Assembly: GCA_947462525.1 (NCBI GenBank)
Contig: CANHPK010000043.1
Coordinates: forward strand, 1 to 8,968
DNA length: 8,968 nucleotides
From: Roseiflexaceae bacterium
GTDB taxonomy: Bacteria; Chloroflexota; Chloroflexia; Chloroflexales; Roseiflexaceae
Direction: 5' to 3'
Positions 1 through 5,777 of the stretch are shown piece by piece. The notes beneath the pieces were generated by a model that had not been told where the DNA came from, ran no database searches, and saw only the letters and a program-made list of their open reading frames with translations. Numbering within the stretch: position 1 is the stretch's first letter; the number at the start of each line of letters is the position of its first letter. The position numbers and the translations under genes were made by a program.

Positions 1-123
1 CGCCGACGAACCGCGCCTGACAGGCTGATCGAAGCAAACCTCGCACCTGCACCGTGGCCCTGGCAAGAGCTCCAAAATATCCGCCGTCTCGCTGCCGTGC
101 TGGCAGCTCGACGTACACAGTGA
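1..123 (+). CDS. C-terminal end of an unidentified protein (5' truncated by window)
   Basis: Frame 1 is open from the first base to a TGA at 121-123, encoding the last 40 residues of a protein that begins outside the window. The other two forward frames are stopped within the first 30 bases, and the next gene starts 7 bases after this TGA, so a real gene end is likely. The visible tail is Arg/Ala/Leu-rich (for example LIEANLAPAPWPWQELQNIR near the middle) with no membrane segment and looks like a soluble C-terminal helix region. I do not recognise the family. The stop codon overlaps the ribosome binding site of the following DUF624-like gene, which suggests one operon. DUF624 genes often sit with carbohydrate uptake or degradation genes, but nothing in these 40 residues confirms that. 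Confidence 0.6.
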   Translation, partial: RRRTAPDRLIEANLAPAPWPWQELQNIRRLAAVLAARRTQ

Positions 124-125
124 GG
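122..125 (+). promoter_or_regulatory. Shine-Dalgarno GAGG overlapping the upstream stop codon
   Basis: The TGA stop of the upstream frame is read as TGAGG, so GAGG (122-125) lies on the stop codon and 5 bases before the ATG at 131. A ribosome terminating on the first gene would sit on the binding site of the second, consistent with translational coupling. Confidence 0.6.
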
Positions 126-130
126 CACGT

Positions 131-883
131 ATGATCGCATTTCGCACGTTGTGGGCCGCTTGCGTCGATATCTTCGAAGAGCTGTTTTTGGTGTTTGCAG
201 CCAATGCGCTTTGGTGCGCAGTGGCAATTCCATTGCCGTATTTGGTCGTAGTGTTTGCCCAACGCGAGCTCTACCTGGGCATGGTTGTCTGTGCACTGTT
301 GGCACCGCTGCCGTTTGCGCTGGCCAGTGGTGGATTAACCACGTTGGCACGCCGATTTGTCGATGGCAAAGCCACGCCATGGCGTGAATTACTGAGTGGC
401 GTGCGCGTCAATATGGGCCAACGTGTGAAGGTGATGTATGTCTGGGCAGGCGTATTCTACACGTGCCTCGTCAACATTTGGTTCTATGCGAACCAACCCG
501 ATTTCGCCTACGCATATTTCGTTGCGTTCTTTTTCGTCGATGTCGCACTCTTGTGGCTGACCCTGCTGGCATTTCTATTGCCCGTCCACGAGATCCTGGG
601 CACGGCACCGCTGGGCAAGATTTTCCGCAATGCCTTGGGCCTCATGTTCTCGGTGGCGGGTGCGGCATTGGTCATCCTGGTGATCGGTTCGGCGTTGTTT
701 GTGTTTTCGACGCTTGTATACATCGTCATGATTTTCTTTTTCGGTATGTTCTTGGCACTGTGGGGTACGCGCACCACCGACGTTGCCATCGCACGCCTGC
801 AGGACAGTATCGCAGCCGAAGCACAGAAGGCCGACGAAGAGAGCGGCGAACGCCGTCCCGCAGGCCAAGTCCGCCCCAAATAA
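131..883 (+). CDS. DUF624/YesL-like polytopic membrane protein
   Basis: A 250-residue integral membrane protein with about six hydrophobic segments (about 17-43, 47-69, 99-119, 126-150, 168-189 and 190-212) and a charged, probably cytoplasmic tail (219-250, rich in E, K, R, Q). The pattern after segment 2, an ASGGLTTLARRFVDGK stretch (65-80) followed by TPWRELLSGVR, resembles the 'P..aGl..v.r.l..ge....rdf..g.r' signature of DUF624/YesL proteins, whose exact biochemical role is not established; many are encoded beside sugar ABC transporters. Assignment rests on this motif and topology only. The ATG at 131 has GAGG 5 bases upstream. The gene follows the truncated gene at 1-123 as a likely operon partner and converges with the reductase gene at 885, with one base between the two stops. 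An unrelated membrane family with similar topology cannot be excluded. Confidence 0.6.
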   Translation: MIAFRTLWAACVDIFEELFLVFAANALWCAVAIPLPYLVVVFAQRELYLGMVVCALLAPLPFALASGGLTTLARRFVDGKATPWRELLSGVRVNMGQRVKVMYVWAGVFYTCLVNIWFYANQPDFAYAYFVAFFFVDVALLWLTLLAFLLPVHEILGTAPLGKIFRNALGLMFSVAGAALVILVIGSALFVFSTLVYIVMIFFFGMFLALWGTRTTDVAIARLQDSIAAEAQKADEESGERRPAGQVRPK

Positions 884-884
884 C

Positions 885-1619
885 TCAGCGCAGCGTTACC
901 CCACCATCGACCGGCAAGATAACCCCGGTCACGTAGCGCGCCTCGGCCAAATAGAGCACCGCCTGCGCGACATCTGCTGCCGTCCCCGCCCGCTTGAGCG
1001 GGATATGCGCACTCGCCTGGACTGTCCGTTGTGCATCCCAGTCCTCCGGGATCAACGCCAACCCGGGGGCTACTCCGTTGACGCGGATATCGGGCGCCAA
1101 CTCGAGTGCCAAACTGTGTGTCAGTTGCGTCAACGCTCCCTTGCTGGCGAGGTATGGTGCATAGGCACGCCACGGTCGATAGACGCCGGCGTCACAGATG
1201 TTGATGACCGCACCCTGTCGTGCCGCCAGCCACGGCCGGGCCGCTTGGATAGCCTCGAACGCAGCCTCGACATTGATGCGGTTGAACCGCCCAAAATCTG
1301 CTCCCGTAGCGGTGTCGAACGGGGTCCTCCCCCAAATGCCTGCGTTGTTGACCAACACATCGAGTTGCCCATAGTGTGCACAGACCGCGTCGACAAATCC
1401 CGCCGCAGCACCCGGCTGCATGAAATCTGCCTGATACAGAAACACCTCAGATCCCGCCGCCCGCAGGGTAGCTGCCAAGGCGATTGCGTCGTTGTATGCG
1501 TGATGGTAATGCACCGCCACGCGCATCTGCTGCTGTGCGGCACGCTGAACAATGGCTGCCCCGAGGCGATGCGCCCCGCCGGTCACGGCAATCACTGCAC
1601 CGCTCTGCTGTGTGTTCAT
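885..1619 (-). CDS. Pteridine-reductase-like short-chain dehydrogenase (SDR)
   Basis: A 244-residue classical SDR, the normal length for the family. Visible motifs: TGGAHRLG (13-20), the nucleotide-binding glycine motif with an Arg that fits NADPH; HYHHA (38-42); NNAG (91-94); structural Asn116; YLASK (156-160) with catalytic Tyr156 and Lys160. The usual catalytic Ser, 13 residues before Tyr, is Asp143 here (NICDAG). The Asp-Tyr-Lys set, TGxxxRLG and the HYH motif are the marks of the PTR1/FolM branch, which reduces dihydro- or oxidised pterins with NADPH in the cytoplasm. Substrate is therefore inferred as a pteridine, but close relatives of unknown substrate exist. I chose the ATG at 1619 rather than the one at 1652: GGGAGAG (1626-1632) lies 6 bases before it, while the upstream ATG lies in the divergent promoter. 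It shares a 51-bp divergent region with the HAD gene. Confidence 0.85.
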   Translation of the reverse strand: MNTQQSGAVIAVTGGAHRLGAAIVQRAAQQQMRVAVHYHHAYNDAIALAATLRAAGSEVFLYQADFMQPGAAAGFVDAVCAHYGQLDVLVNNAGIWGRTPFDTATGADFGRFNRINVEAAFEAIQAARPWLAARQGAVINICDAGVYRPWRAYAPYLASKGALTQLTHSLALELAPDIRVNGVAPGLALIPEDWDAQRTVQASAHIPLKRAGTAADVAQAVLYLAEARYVTGVILPVDGGVTLR

Positions 1620-1625
1620 CGGTTT

Positions 1626-1632
1626 CTCTCCC
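1626..1632 (-). promoter_or_regulatory. Shine-Dalgarno deciding the SDR start
   Basis: Read on the minus strand, GGGAGAG lies 6 bases upstream of the ATG at 1619. It is the only good ribosome binding site in this region and rules in favour of 1619 over the upstream in-frame ATG at 1652. Confidence 0.65.
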
Positions 1633-1634
1633 GT

Positions 1635-1655
1635 GGTACGATATAACATCATACC
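1635..1655. promoter_or_regulatory. Divergent promoter region with 21-bp imperfect palindrome
   Basis: Arms GGTACGAT (1635-1642) and ATCATACC (1648-1655) match at 7 of 8 positions around a 5-base centre. The centre holds a plus-strand -10 candidate TATAAC (1642-1647) for the HAD gene and a minus-strand extended -10 TGTTATATC (1648-1640) for the SDR gene; no good -35 is visible for either. Predicted starts near 1654 (+) and 1633 (-) would give very short leaders (about 17 and 14 bases) that still include each ribosome binding site. The palindrome could be an operator for a dimeric regulator controlling both genes. Promoter strength and any regulator are inferred. Confidence 0.45.
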
Positions 1656-1670
1656 AAGACGGGGGAGTCC

Positions 1671-2354
1671 ATGCCCATACGAACGTTTATTTTTGATTTC
1701 GACGGTACCATTCTCGACACCGAGTCACAAGATTTCGTCGTCGTCGACGAAATGTGGAAGGCCCACGACCAGGTGCTCGAGCTCACCGAATGGCGCACTG
1801 GTCTGGGCACCACGGGCGGGTTCAATGCCTACGACGCACTCGAAGCACGGCTGGGCCGTAACATCGACCGAGCGCATTGGAAGGCCCACAATCACCAGCG
1901 ACTCCTCGAACACTGCAGCGTGCAGAGTATTCGGCCCGGCGTGATTGCACTGTTCGACTATGCCATTGCACACGGCATCACGTTGACGGTTGGTTCGAGC
2001 GGTACCCGCGATTGGGTCCATCGGTGGCTCCACGAACACGGTATTTTTCAGCATTTCGCCACCATCGTGACGTCCAATGACGTCAGTGCCGTCAAACCGT
2101 CGCCCGAGATTTTTCTCACCGTCGCCGCCAATGTGGCTGCCCACCCGGCTGACTGCCTGGTCTTCGAAGATTCGGCCCACGGGGTCACCGCAGCCAACCG
2201 TGCCGGTATGCGCTCCGTCGCAGTACCAATCCCGTCCCTGGTCGACGCCTGGATGCCCGACACAGCCCTGCGCCTGCGCACCCTCGCCGATATCACGCCC
2301 GCCGAGCTGGTTGCCCGCGCCGCGGCAGCCCCACTCCCCAGCACGACCGCGTAG
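1671..2354 (+). CDS. HAD superfamily hydrolase, subfamily IA (phosphatase/beta-phosphoglucomutase-like)
   Basis: A 227-residue cytosolic HAD hydrolase with all four motifs: motif I DFDGTILDTE with nucleophile Asp9 and acid/base Asp11; motif II at Ser109 in VGSSGTRDW; motif III Lys142 in KPSPEIF; motif IV EDS (166-168) in VFEDSAHGVTAANRAGM, which binds Mg2+. The segment between motif I and motif II (about 17-85) is the helical C1 cap typical of phosphoglycolate phosphatase, beta-phosphoglucomutase and GPP-like enzymes. Family members dephosphorylate small phosphorylated metabolites, often sugar phosphates; the substrate cannot be read from the sequence. The start is supported by GGGGGAG at 1661-1667, just upstream. 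It is divergent from the pteridine-reductase-like gene, sharing a tiny promoter region, and is followed by a hairpin terminator 40 bases after its stop. Confidence 0.88.
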   Translation: MPIRTFIFDFDGTILDTESQDFVVVDEMWKAHDQVLELTEWRTGLGTTGGFNAYDALEARLGRNIDRAHWKAHNHQRLLEHCSVQSIRPGVIALFDYAIAHGITLTVGSSGTRDWVHRWLHEHGIFQHFATIVTSNDVSAVKPSPEIFLTVAANVAAHPADCLVFEDSAHGVTAANRAGMRSVAVPIPSLVDAWMPDTALRLRTLADITPAELVARAAAAPLPSTTA

Positions 2355-2393
2355 CACCACCATTGCTGCAGCATCACGCAGTTTGATATGAAA

Positions 2394-2422
2394 AACGCCC
2401 CAGGCACGATGCCTGGGGCGTT
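2394..2422. terminator. Rho-independent terminator, probably bidirectional
   Basis: A perfect 13-bp stem (2394-2406 with 2410-2422; arm AACGCCCCAGGCA) and a 3-base CGA loop. Read on the minus strand, the stem runs directly into a TTTTT tract, a textbook intrinsic terminator for the TetR transcript, although it lies 180 bases after the TetR stop at 2603. Read on the plus strand it follows the HAD stop by 39 bases and continues as TTGTGTGTG, a weaker tail. It sits between convergent genes and probably serves both. The remaining 2423-2602 stretch is non-coding trailer of the TetR transcript in which I see no further clear element. Confidence 0.85.
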
Positions 2423-2602
2423 GTGTGTGCGCTGCGGCGCATCCACGGTTGGTACGACACTCTACCGTGTACGTTCTGGAGTGCTTGAGAGCGACGAAAA
2501 CCGCACGCCGCACACATCCCGCACCGTTCCCCAAAACACTGCGTGGCTTTGCGCGCCATCGCAATGGAACAACCGAACAGAACCGGCATGGCCATGGAAT
2601 GA

Positions 2603-3169
2603 TCAGGCGCGGATGCCGCCGAGGAAGAGATCGACTAGCGCTTGGCTCTGCGCACGGGCGTCACGGTTGCGATGTGACGACATCGAAAACGGGTACAACA
2701 TCCCCAAAAACGCCCATGTCGTCAACATCACGTCGAGCTGCCGTACCGTGCCTGCCTGTATCCCCGCAGTGATGATGGCCCGTATCGGCCCAATAAACTG
2801 TTGCTCATAGCGCACGCCGAACGACGCACGGTCCGTGTCTCGCAGATGTTGTAGCTCGACCATCGCCAAGCGCATCGCCGCACGTTGGACTCCATCGAGA
2901 TCGAGCAACCCCGCCACAATAATGGTGAGTTGCTCGTCTATGGTCCCGCTGTGGTGTGTTGCCTGCGTGACAATCCGTTGGAGTTGCACCAAGGAATGCT
3001 CCATAATCGCCAACAACAGGGATTCTTTGTCGGTGAAGTGGTAGTATATCGACGCCTTCGAAGCGCCCACACCCTCGGCTATTTCGCGCATCGAAACCGC
3101 ATGATACCCCGATGCCACAAACCGCATCGCGGCTTCGATGAGGATGCGTTCACGCAGGTCAATGGTCAT
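2603..3169 (-). CDS. TetR/AcrR family transcriptional regulator
   Basis: A 188-residue protein, normal TetR length. The N-terminal DNA-binding domain spans about 5-50, with the helix-turn-helix SMREIAEGVGASKASIYYHF (26-45), the family signature including the conserved YYHF and the following K-E/S-L. Residues from about 55 form the helical ligand and dimerisation domain, which is too divergent to predict an effector. TetR proteins usually repress as dimers and are released by a small ligand. The gene starts with an ATG immediately after the TAA of the upstream 4-TM protein gene (3170-3172), without its own Shine-Dalgarno, so it is probably translated by termination-reinitiation. It is likely autoregulated with its operon partner, and may or may not act on the MFS gene 4 kb upstream on the same strand. 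Confidence 0.9.
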   Translation of the reverse strand: MTIDLRERILIEAAMRFVASGYHAVSMREIAEGVGASKASIYYHFTDKESLLLAIMEHSLVQLQRIVTQATHHSGTIDEQLTIIVAGLLDLDGVQRAAMRLAMVELQHLRDTDRASFGVRYEQQFIGPIRAIITAGIQAGTVRQLDVMLTTWAFLGMLYPFSMSSHRNRDARAQSQALVDLFLGGIRA

Positions 3170-3649
3170 TTAGGGCAATGCCAAGCGGAACAAAGGCCGT
3201 GGGTCGGCGCCCGAACCAGGCCATGGAATCGAAGCCACAATAATCAATATCGCCAACCCGAAGAAAATCACCGCCACGCGATGTTTGGCGACGTCGCTGG
3301 CTGCCTTCTTGACGCGCGCGGCACCAATGTGTGCGAACGCCACAGCAATGACCATCATGGTCATGTGTTCGACCGCCCAATAGCGCAACACGCCGTCCTT
3401 CATGGCCCCGCCAAAGTTGGCAAACGCCTGCTGCAACACGGGACTGAACACCCCATAGAGCAACAAGCCGAGCACCAGCTGGATGCTGGTCGTGTTCACA
3501 AACCACGACGCCCACTTGCTTTTTGTGTCATCCCAATGTGCGCCGTTGCGCCACCCGACAATCGAAGGAACCAGCGTCATCAGGGCGGTCACAACGACGG
3601 CCCAGCGCATCCACGAGTGCAAAAACAGGGTAATTCCGTATCCATCCAT
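3170..3649 (-). CDS. Small four-helix membrane protein, cytochrome b-like (possible haem binding)
   Basis: A 159-residue protein with four membrane segments (about 9-33, 47-68, 88-110 and 125-142). Its layout, an LHSWMRW start (10-16), a 'MKDGVLRYWAVEHMTMM' stretch (83-99), KKAASDVAKHR (114-124) and a closing SIPWP (140-144), recalls short proteins of Bacteroidota and Chloroflexota that databases often label 'cytochrome b' without proof. Histidines at or in the membrane (H11, H95, H107) could serve as haem ligands; that is inference. The start is set by AAAGGAGT at 3655-3662, a near-perfect Shine-Dalgarno 5 bases before the ATG. A promoter lies inside the end of the preceding gene. The TetR gene follows with no spacer, so the regulator probably responds to whatever this protein handles, for instance redox or a membrane-active compound. 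Confidence 0.65.
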   Translation of the reverse strand: MDGYGITLFLHSWMRWAVVVTALMTLVPSIVGWRNGAHWDDTKSKWASWFVNTTSIQLVLGLLLYGVFSPVLQQAFANFGGAMKDGVLRYWAVEHMTMMVIAVAFAHIGAARVKKAASDVAKHRVAVIFFGLAILIIVASIPWPGSGADPRPLFRLALP

Positions 3650-3654
3650 GGGGG

Positions 3655-3662
3655 ACTCCTTT
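3655..3662 (-). promoter_or_regulatory. Strong Shine-Dalgarno (AAAGGAGT)
   Basis: On the minus strand AAAGGAGT is the best ribosome binding site in the window, 5 bases upstream of the ATG at 3649, predicting efficient translation of the 4-TM protein. The coupled TetR gene has none. Confidence 0.7.
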
Positions 3663-3668
3663 GTTGAT

Positions 3669-3686
3669 CAGCGCACCAACGCGCTG
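3669..3686. promoter_or_regulatory. Inverted repeat in the leader, possible TetR operator or hairpin
   Basis: CAGCGC (3669-3674) and GCGCTG (3681-3686) form a perfect 6-bp inverted repeat around a 6-base spacer. It lies in the predicted leader of the 4-TM protein/TetR transcript, about 10-27 bases after the inferred start and 6 bases before the Shine-Dalgarno. Its place suits an autoregulatory operator, or a small hairpin next to the ribosome binding site. It does not resemble the ACTGACC-type palindrome at 7202. Confidence 0.4.
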
Positions 3687-3701
3687 GAGGGTTATACAGG
3701 T

Positions 3702-3730
3702 ATTATACGGGGTTCCGTTCGTTCTGCCTA
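3702..3730 (-). promoter_or_regulatory. Sigma70-type promoter for the 4-TM protein/TetR operon
   Basis: On the minus strand TAGGCA (3730-3725, 4 of 6 matches to TTGACA), a 17-base spacer and a perfect TATAAT (3707-3702). The -10 hexamer overlaps the TAA stop of the GT-C-like gene. A second GTATAA lies 11 bases further on. The inferred start near 3695 gives a leader of about 46 bases. This gives the bicistron its own transcription, independent of the upstream genes. Confidence 0.6.
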
Positions 3731-5736
3731 CGGCGCAGCGCCGCCACCAACTGTCCAAACGGCAGGCACAGCAATGCCGGGACCATCGCAGCAATGAAGC
3801 GCGCTTGCTCGCCGTTTTCGGTCAAGGCGCTTACACCGACAATCGCACAGATCAACGATGCATGTACCCACCACACACTGCGCCAATCCCGTTGCCATAG
3901 CACACGCACCATCAGCCAGCCATGCAGCGCCAGCGCACCGGCACACAGCACCCGATACCCCCACACCGCGACGGATGCAGGGTGTTCGATGACCGTGTAT
4001 ACACCGCCATCATTGAGCCGGCGCATCTCGACGGGGATCGACAGCATCGCCCAGAGCAGGTCCAAACCCTGTGAAAGGGCAGCACCGGGGTACGCGATAA
4101 TCCATCGCTTTGTTTCCGTCAGCAAGGCATTGCTGACGTCGCGGTAGCCGGCGCTGTTCATGTCGGCGGGCGCTGCCCGCATCGCCGCGAGCGCTTGTTC
4201 GGGGATCCAGGCGCGTGCGACATTCATGCCGGCATGACTGCTCCACGACCACTGGCCCAACACGGTGATGTGATAGGCATGCCACAGCAGGTTGGGTAGT
4301 AGCGGCAGCGCCAACCAGACATACGCTGCGCGCCTAGGCAGGTGGCGGGTCGTCGCCACAATCCACACCACCAGCAACGGCACCAACGGCATCATGAACG
4401 GCCGCAGACTATCGAGCCAGGCGAGACAAGCACCCACGAGCAACAGACCCGCACGCGTCACCAGCTGTCGCTCGAGCACGCGCACCAGGATGACCAATGA
4501 CGTGCCCAACCAGGCATCGTAGACCATCCACACATTGCGGTCATAAAAGCGAAACACAAACGTCAGACCAACGATGGCCAATCCCAGCAACACTGCCCCA
4601 ACCACGACCTGGCGCGGCGTGCTCCACCAGTCGCGTAGCGCCAACACGAGGCCAATGAGCATCACCGCACGACACAGGAACGTCAGATAGCCGATTGCAT
4701 AGATCCCCGGGATGCCACTATGGACCAGCAAATACTCGATGCTCAACAGCGGGATAGGCATCGCCATGCGCATCTGTCCGAGATACGCAAGGTACGCTTG
4801 GATATCAGGGATTTCCGCCAAGTCAACGCCTTGCATCCAGTACGCGGTTGCATACGCATGCATCCCCTGCAGGCCCACTGCGGCCGCGGCAACGACTACA
4901 CGCGTCGGCGCTGTGTACAGATAACCAAAACGGCGGATGACCGTCCACGCAAGCACGGTTACGCCCACCGCAAGGATGGGCTCGAGGTTTGCGACAGTAC
5001 CGTTCAACGCACCCCAAAGCCATGGCGCGATCCACACAACGCCTACCGCAGGCTCGACCCACCACGCCTGCCTGCGCGACCACCACCACGCAACAGCAAA
5101 CGGGATCAACAGCCAGACTGCCGCCAACCAACGCATCCACGGCTGGAGCAAAACCTGCGTCTCCATGCCGTACCAGCGTGCCAGCCGTGGCCGGTCGTCA
5201 CCAGGACTGGTCAACACGGTGCTTCCACCGATGCCATAGTTGTCATAGCGTGCGGTCGTCAACGGTTCGATGTGGTCCTGTACGGGGTGGAACCCATAGG
5301 GCATCACTGTGCTATATCGACGCACCTGCGTACCCACAGCAAACTGCCAGGTCAGCGTTGCCCCGCGTACACGCACCGCGGTCGGTTCGTCATGCTGGAG
5401 GACAATCGTGGTGCGTTGCCAAACGGGCACACCCAGCCACTGCAACAACACTGCCTGCGCACGCAGCAGCGACACATCCAGGCTCCGATTGAGCACTGCG
5501 ATGGGATCTTTGGGATTTTCCAACAACCATTGGAACGGCCGCGTCGTTGCGTCTTCGACAATACTCAGCTGCCCCTGGGTCAGCCAATCGGGCAGTGTGC
5601 CCGATCCAGGCGCTGTGGGTCTGACGATGGTATGCGCGCCCGCCGTGGGATTGACCACGATGAGCAATAGCACCATCATCCCTATGCGCCAAACCCAGGG
5701 CACCACAGATACCGTACGCAGTCGTTCCACGGTCAT
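3703..5736 (-). CDS. Large polytopic membrane protein, GT-C glycosyltransferase-like, with N-terminal extracytoplasmic domain
   Basis: A 677-residue protein not assignable to a named family by eye. An N-terminal signal anchor (about 15-32, possible cleavage after TAGA) is followed by a roughly 165-residue hydrophilic domain (34-198), then about ten to eleven membrane segments between 200 and 668, and a positive tail (RRRQNER). Features recalling GT-C transferases (GT39/GT83/PMT_2-like lipid-phosphosugar enzymes): the SLRPFMMPLVPLL segment (443-455), a Trp/Pro-rich WHAYHITVLGQWSWSS run (485-500), a long extracytoplasmic loop (491-585), and the C-terminal ENGEQARFIAAMVPAL (640-655), like the common '..RF..p..P' ending. 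In typical GT-C enzymes the catalytic acidic motif follows the first helix; here a whole domain lies there (candidates DDRPR 180-184, HDE 115-117), so function is open. GAGG is only one base before this ATG; the GTG at 5730 has better spacing (7 bases) and may be the true start. Confidence 0.55.
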   Translation of the reverse strand: MTVERLRTVSVVPWVWRIGMMVLLLIVVNPTAGAHTIVRPTAPGSGTLPDWLTQGQLSIVEDATTRPFQWLLENPKDPIAVLNRSLDVSLLRAQAVLLQWLGVPVWQRTTIVLQHDEPTAVRVRGATLTWQFAVGTQVRRYSTVMPYGFHPVQDHIEPLTTARYDNYGIGGSTVLTSPGDDRPRLARWYGMETQVLLQPWMRWLAAVWLLIPFAVAWWWSRRQAWWVEPAVGVVWIAPWLWGALNGTVANLEPILAVGVTVLAWTVIRRFGYLYTAPTRVVVAAAAVGLQGMHAYATAYWMQGVDLAEIPDIQAYLAYLGQMRMAMPIPLLSIEYLLVHSGIPGIYAIGYLTFLCRAVMLIGLVLALRDWWSTPRQVVVGAVLLGLAIVGLTFVFRFYDRNVWMVYDAWLGTSLVILVRVLERQLVTRAGLLLVGACLAWLDSLRPFMMPLVPLLVVWIVATTRHLPRRAAYVWLALPLLPNLLWHAYHITVLGQWSWSSHAGMNVARAWIPEQALAAMRAAPADMNSAGYRDVSNALLTETKRWIIAYPGAALSQGLDLLWAMLSIPVEMRRLNDGGVYTVIEHPASVAVWGYRVLCAGALALHGWLMVRVLWQRDWRSVWWVHASLICAIVGVSALTENGEQARFIAAMVPALLCLPFGQLVAALRRRQNERNPV

Positions 5737-5768
5737 TCCTCATCCACGGACATTCATTCGGTGCCTGC

Positions 5769-5777
5769 ACTATAGCA
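5769..5777 (-). promoter_or_regulatory. Extended -10 promoter for the GT-C-like gene
   Basis: Minus-strand TGCTATAGT: TGn followed by TATAGT (5 of 6 matches to TATAAT). No good -35 lies at 17 bases, which is common for extended -10 promoters. Inferred start near 5762, about 26 bases before the ATG at 5736. Confidence 0.5.

Noticed and set aside
783..1646. 287-codon plus-strand frame across the end of the DUF624-like gene and the whole SDR gene
   Set aside because: Overlaps two recognisable genes, Cys/Arg-rich, no known motif.
1725..2564. 279-codon minus-strand frame opposite the HAD gene
   Set aside because: The plus strand carries all four HAD motifs; the antisense frame also runs through the terminator hairpin.
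2388..2810. Plus-strand frames across the terminator and TetR 3' end as a possible small gene
   Set aside because: The frames begin inside the terminator stem, have no convincing ribosome site and run antisense into the TetR gene.
4720..5670. 316-codon plus-strand open frame opposite the GT-C-like gene
   Set aside because: Composition is that of an antisense shadow (His, Arg, Pro rich), and the opposite frame encodes a coherent membrane protein with start, stop and promoter.
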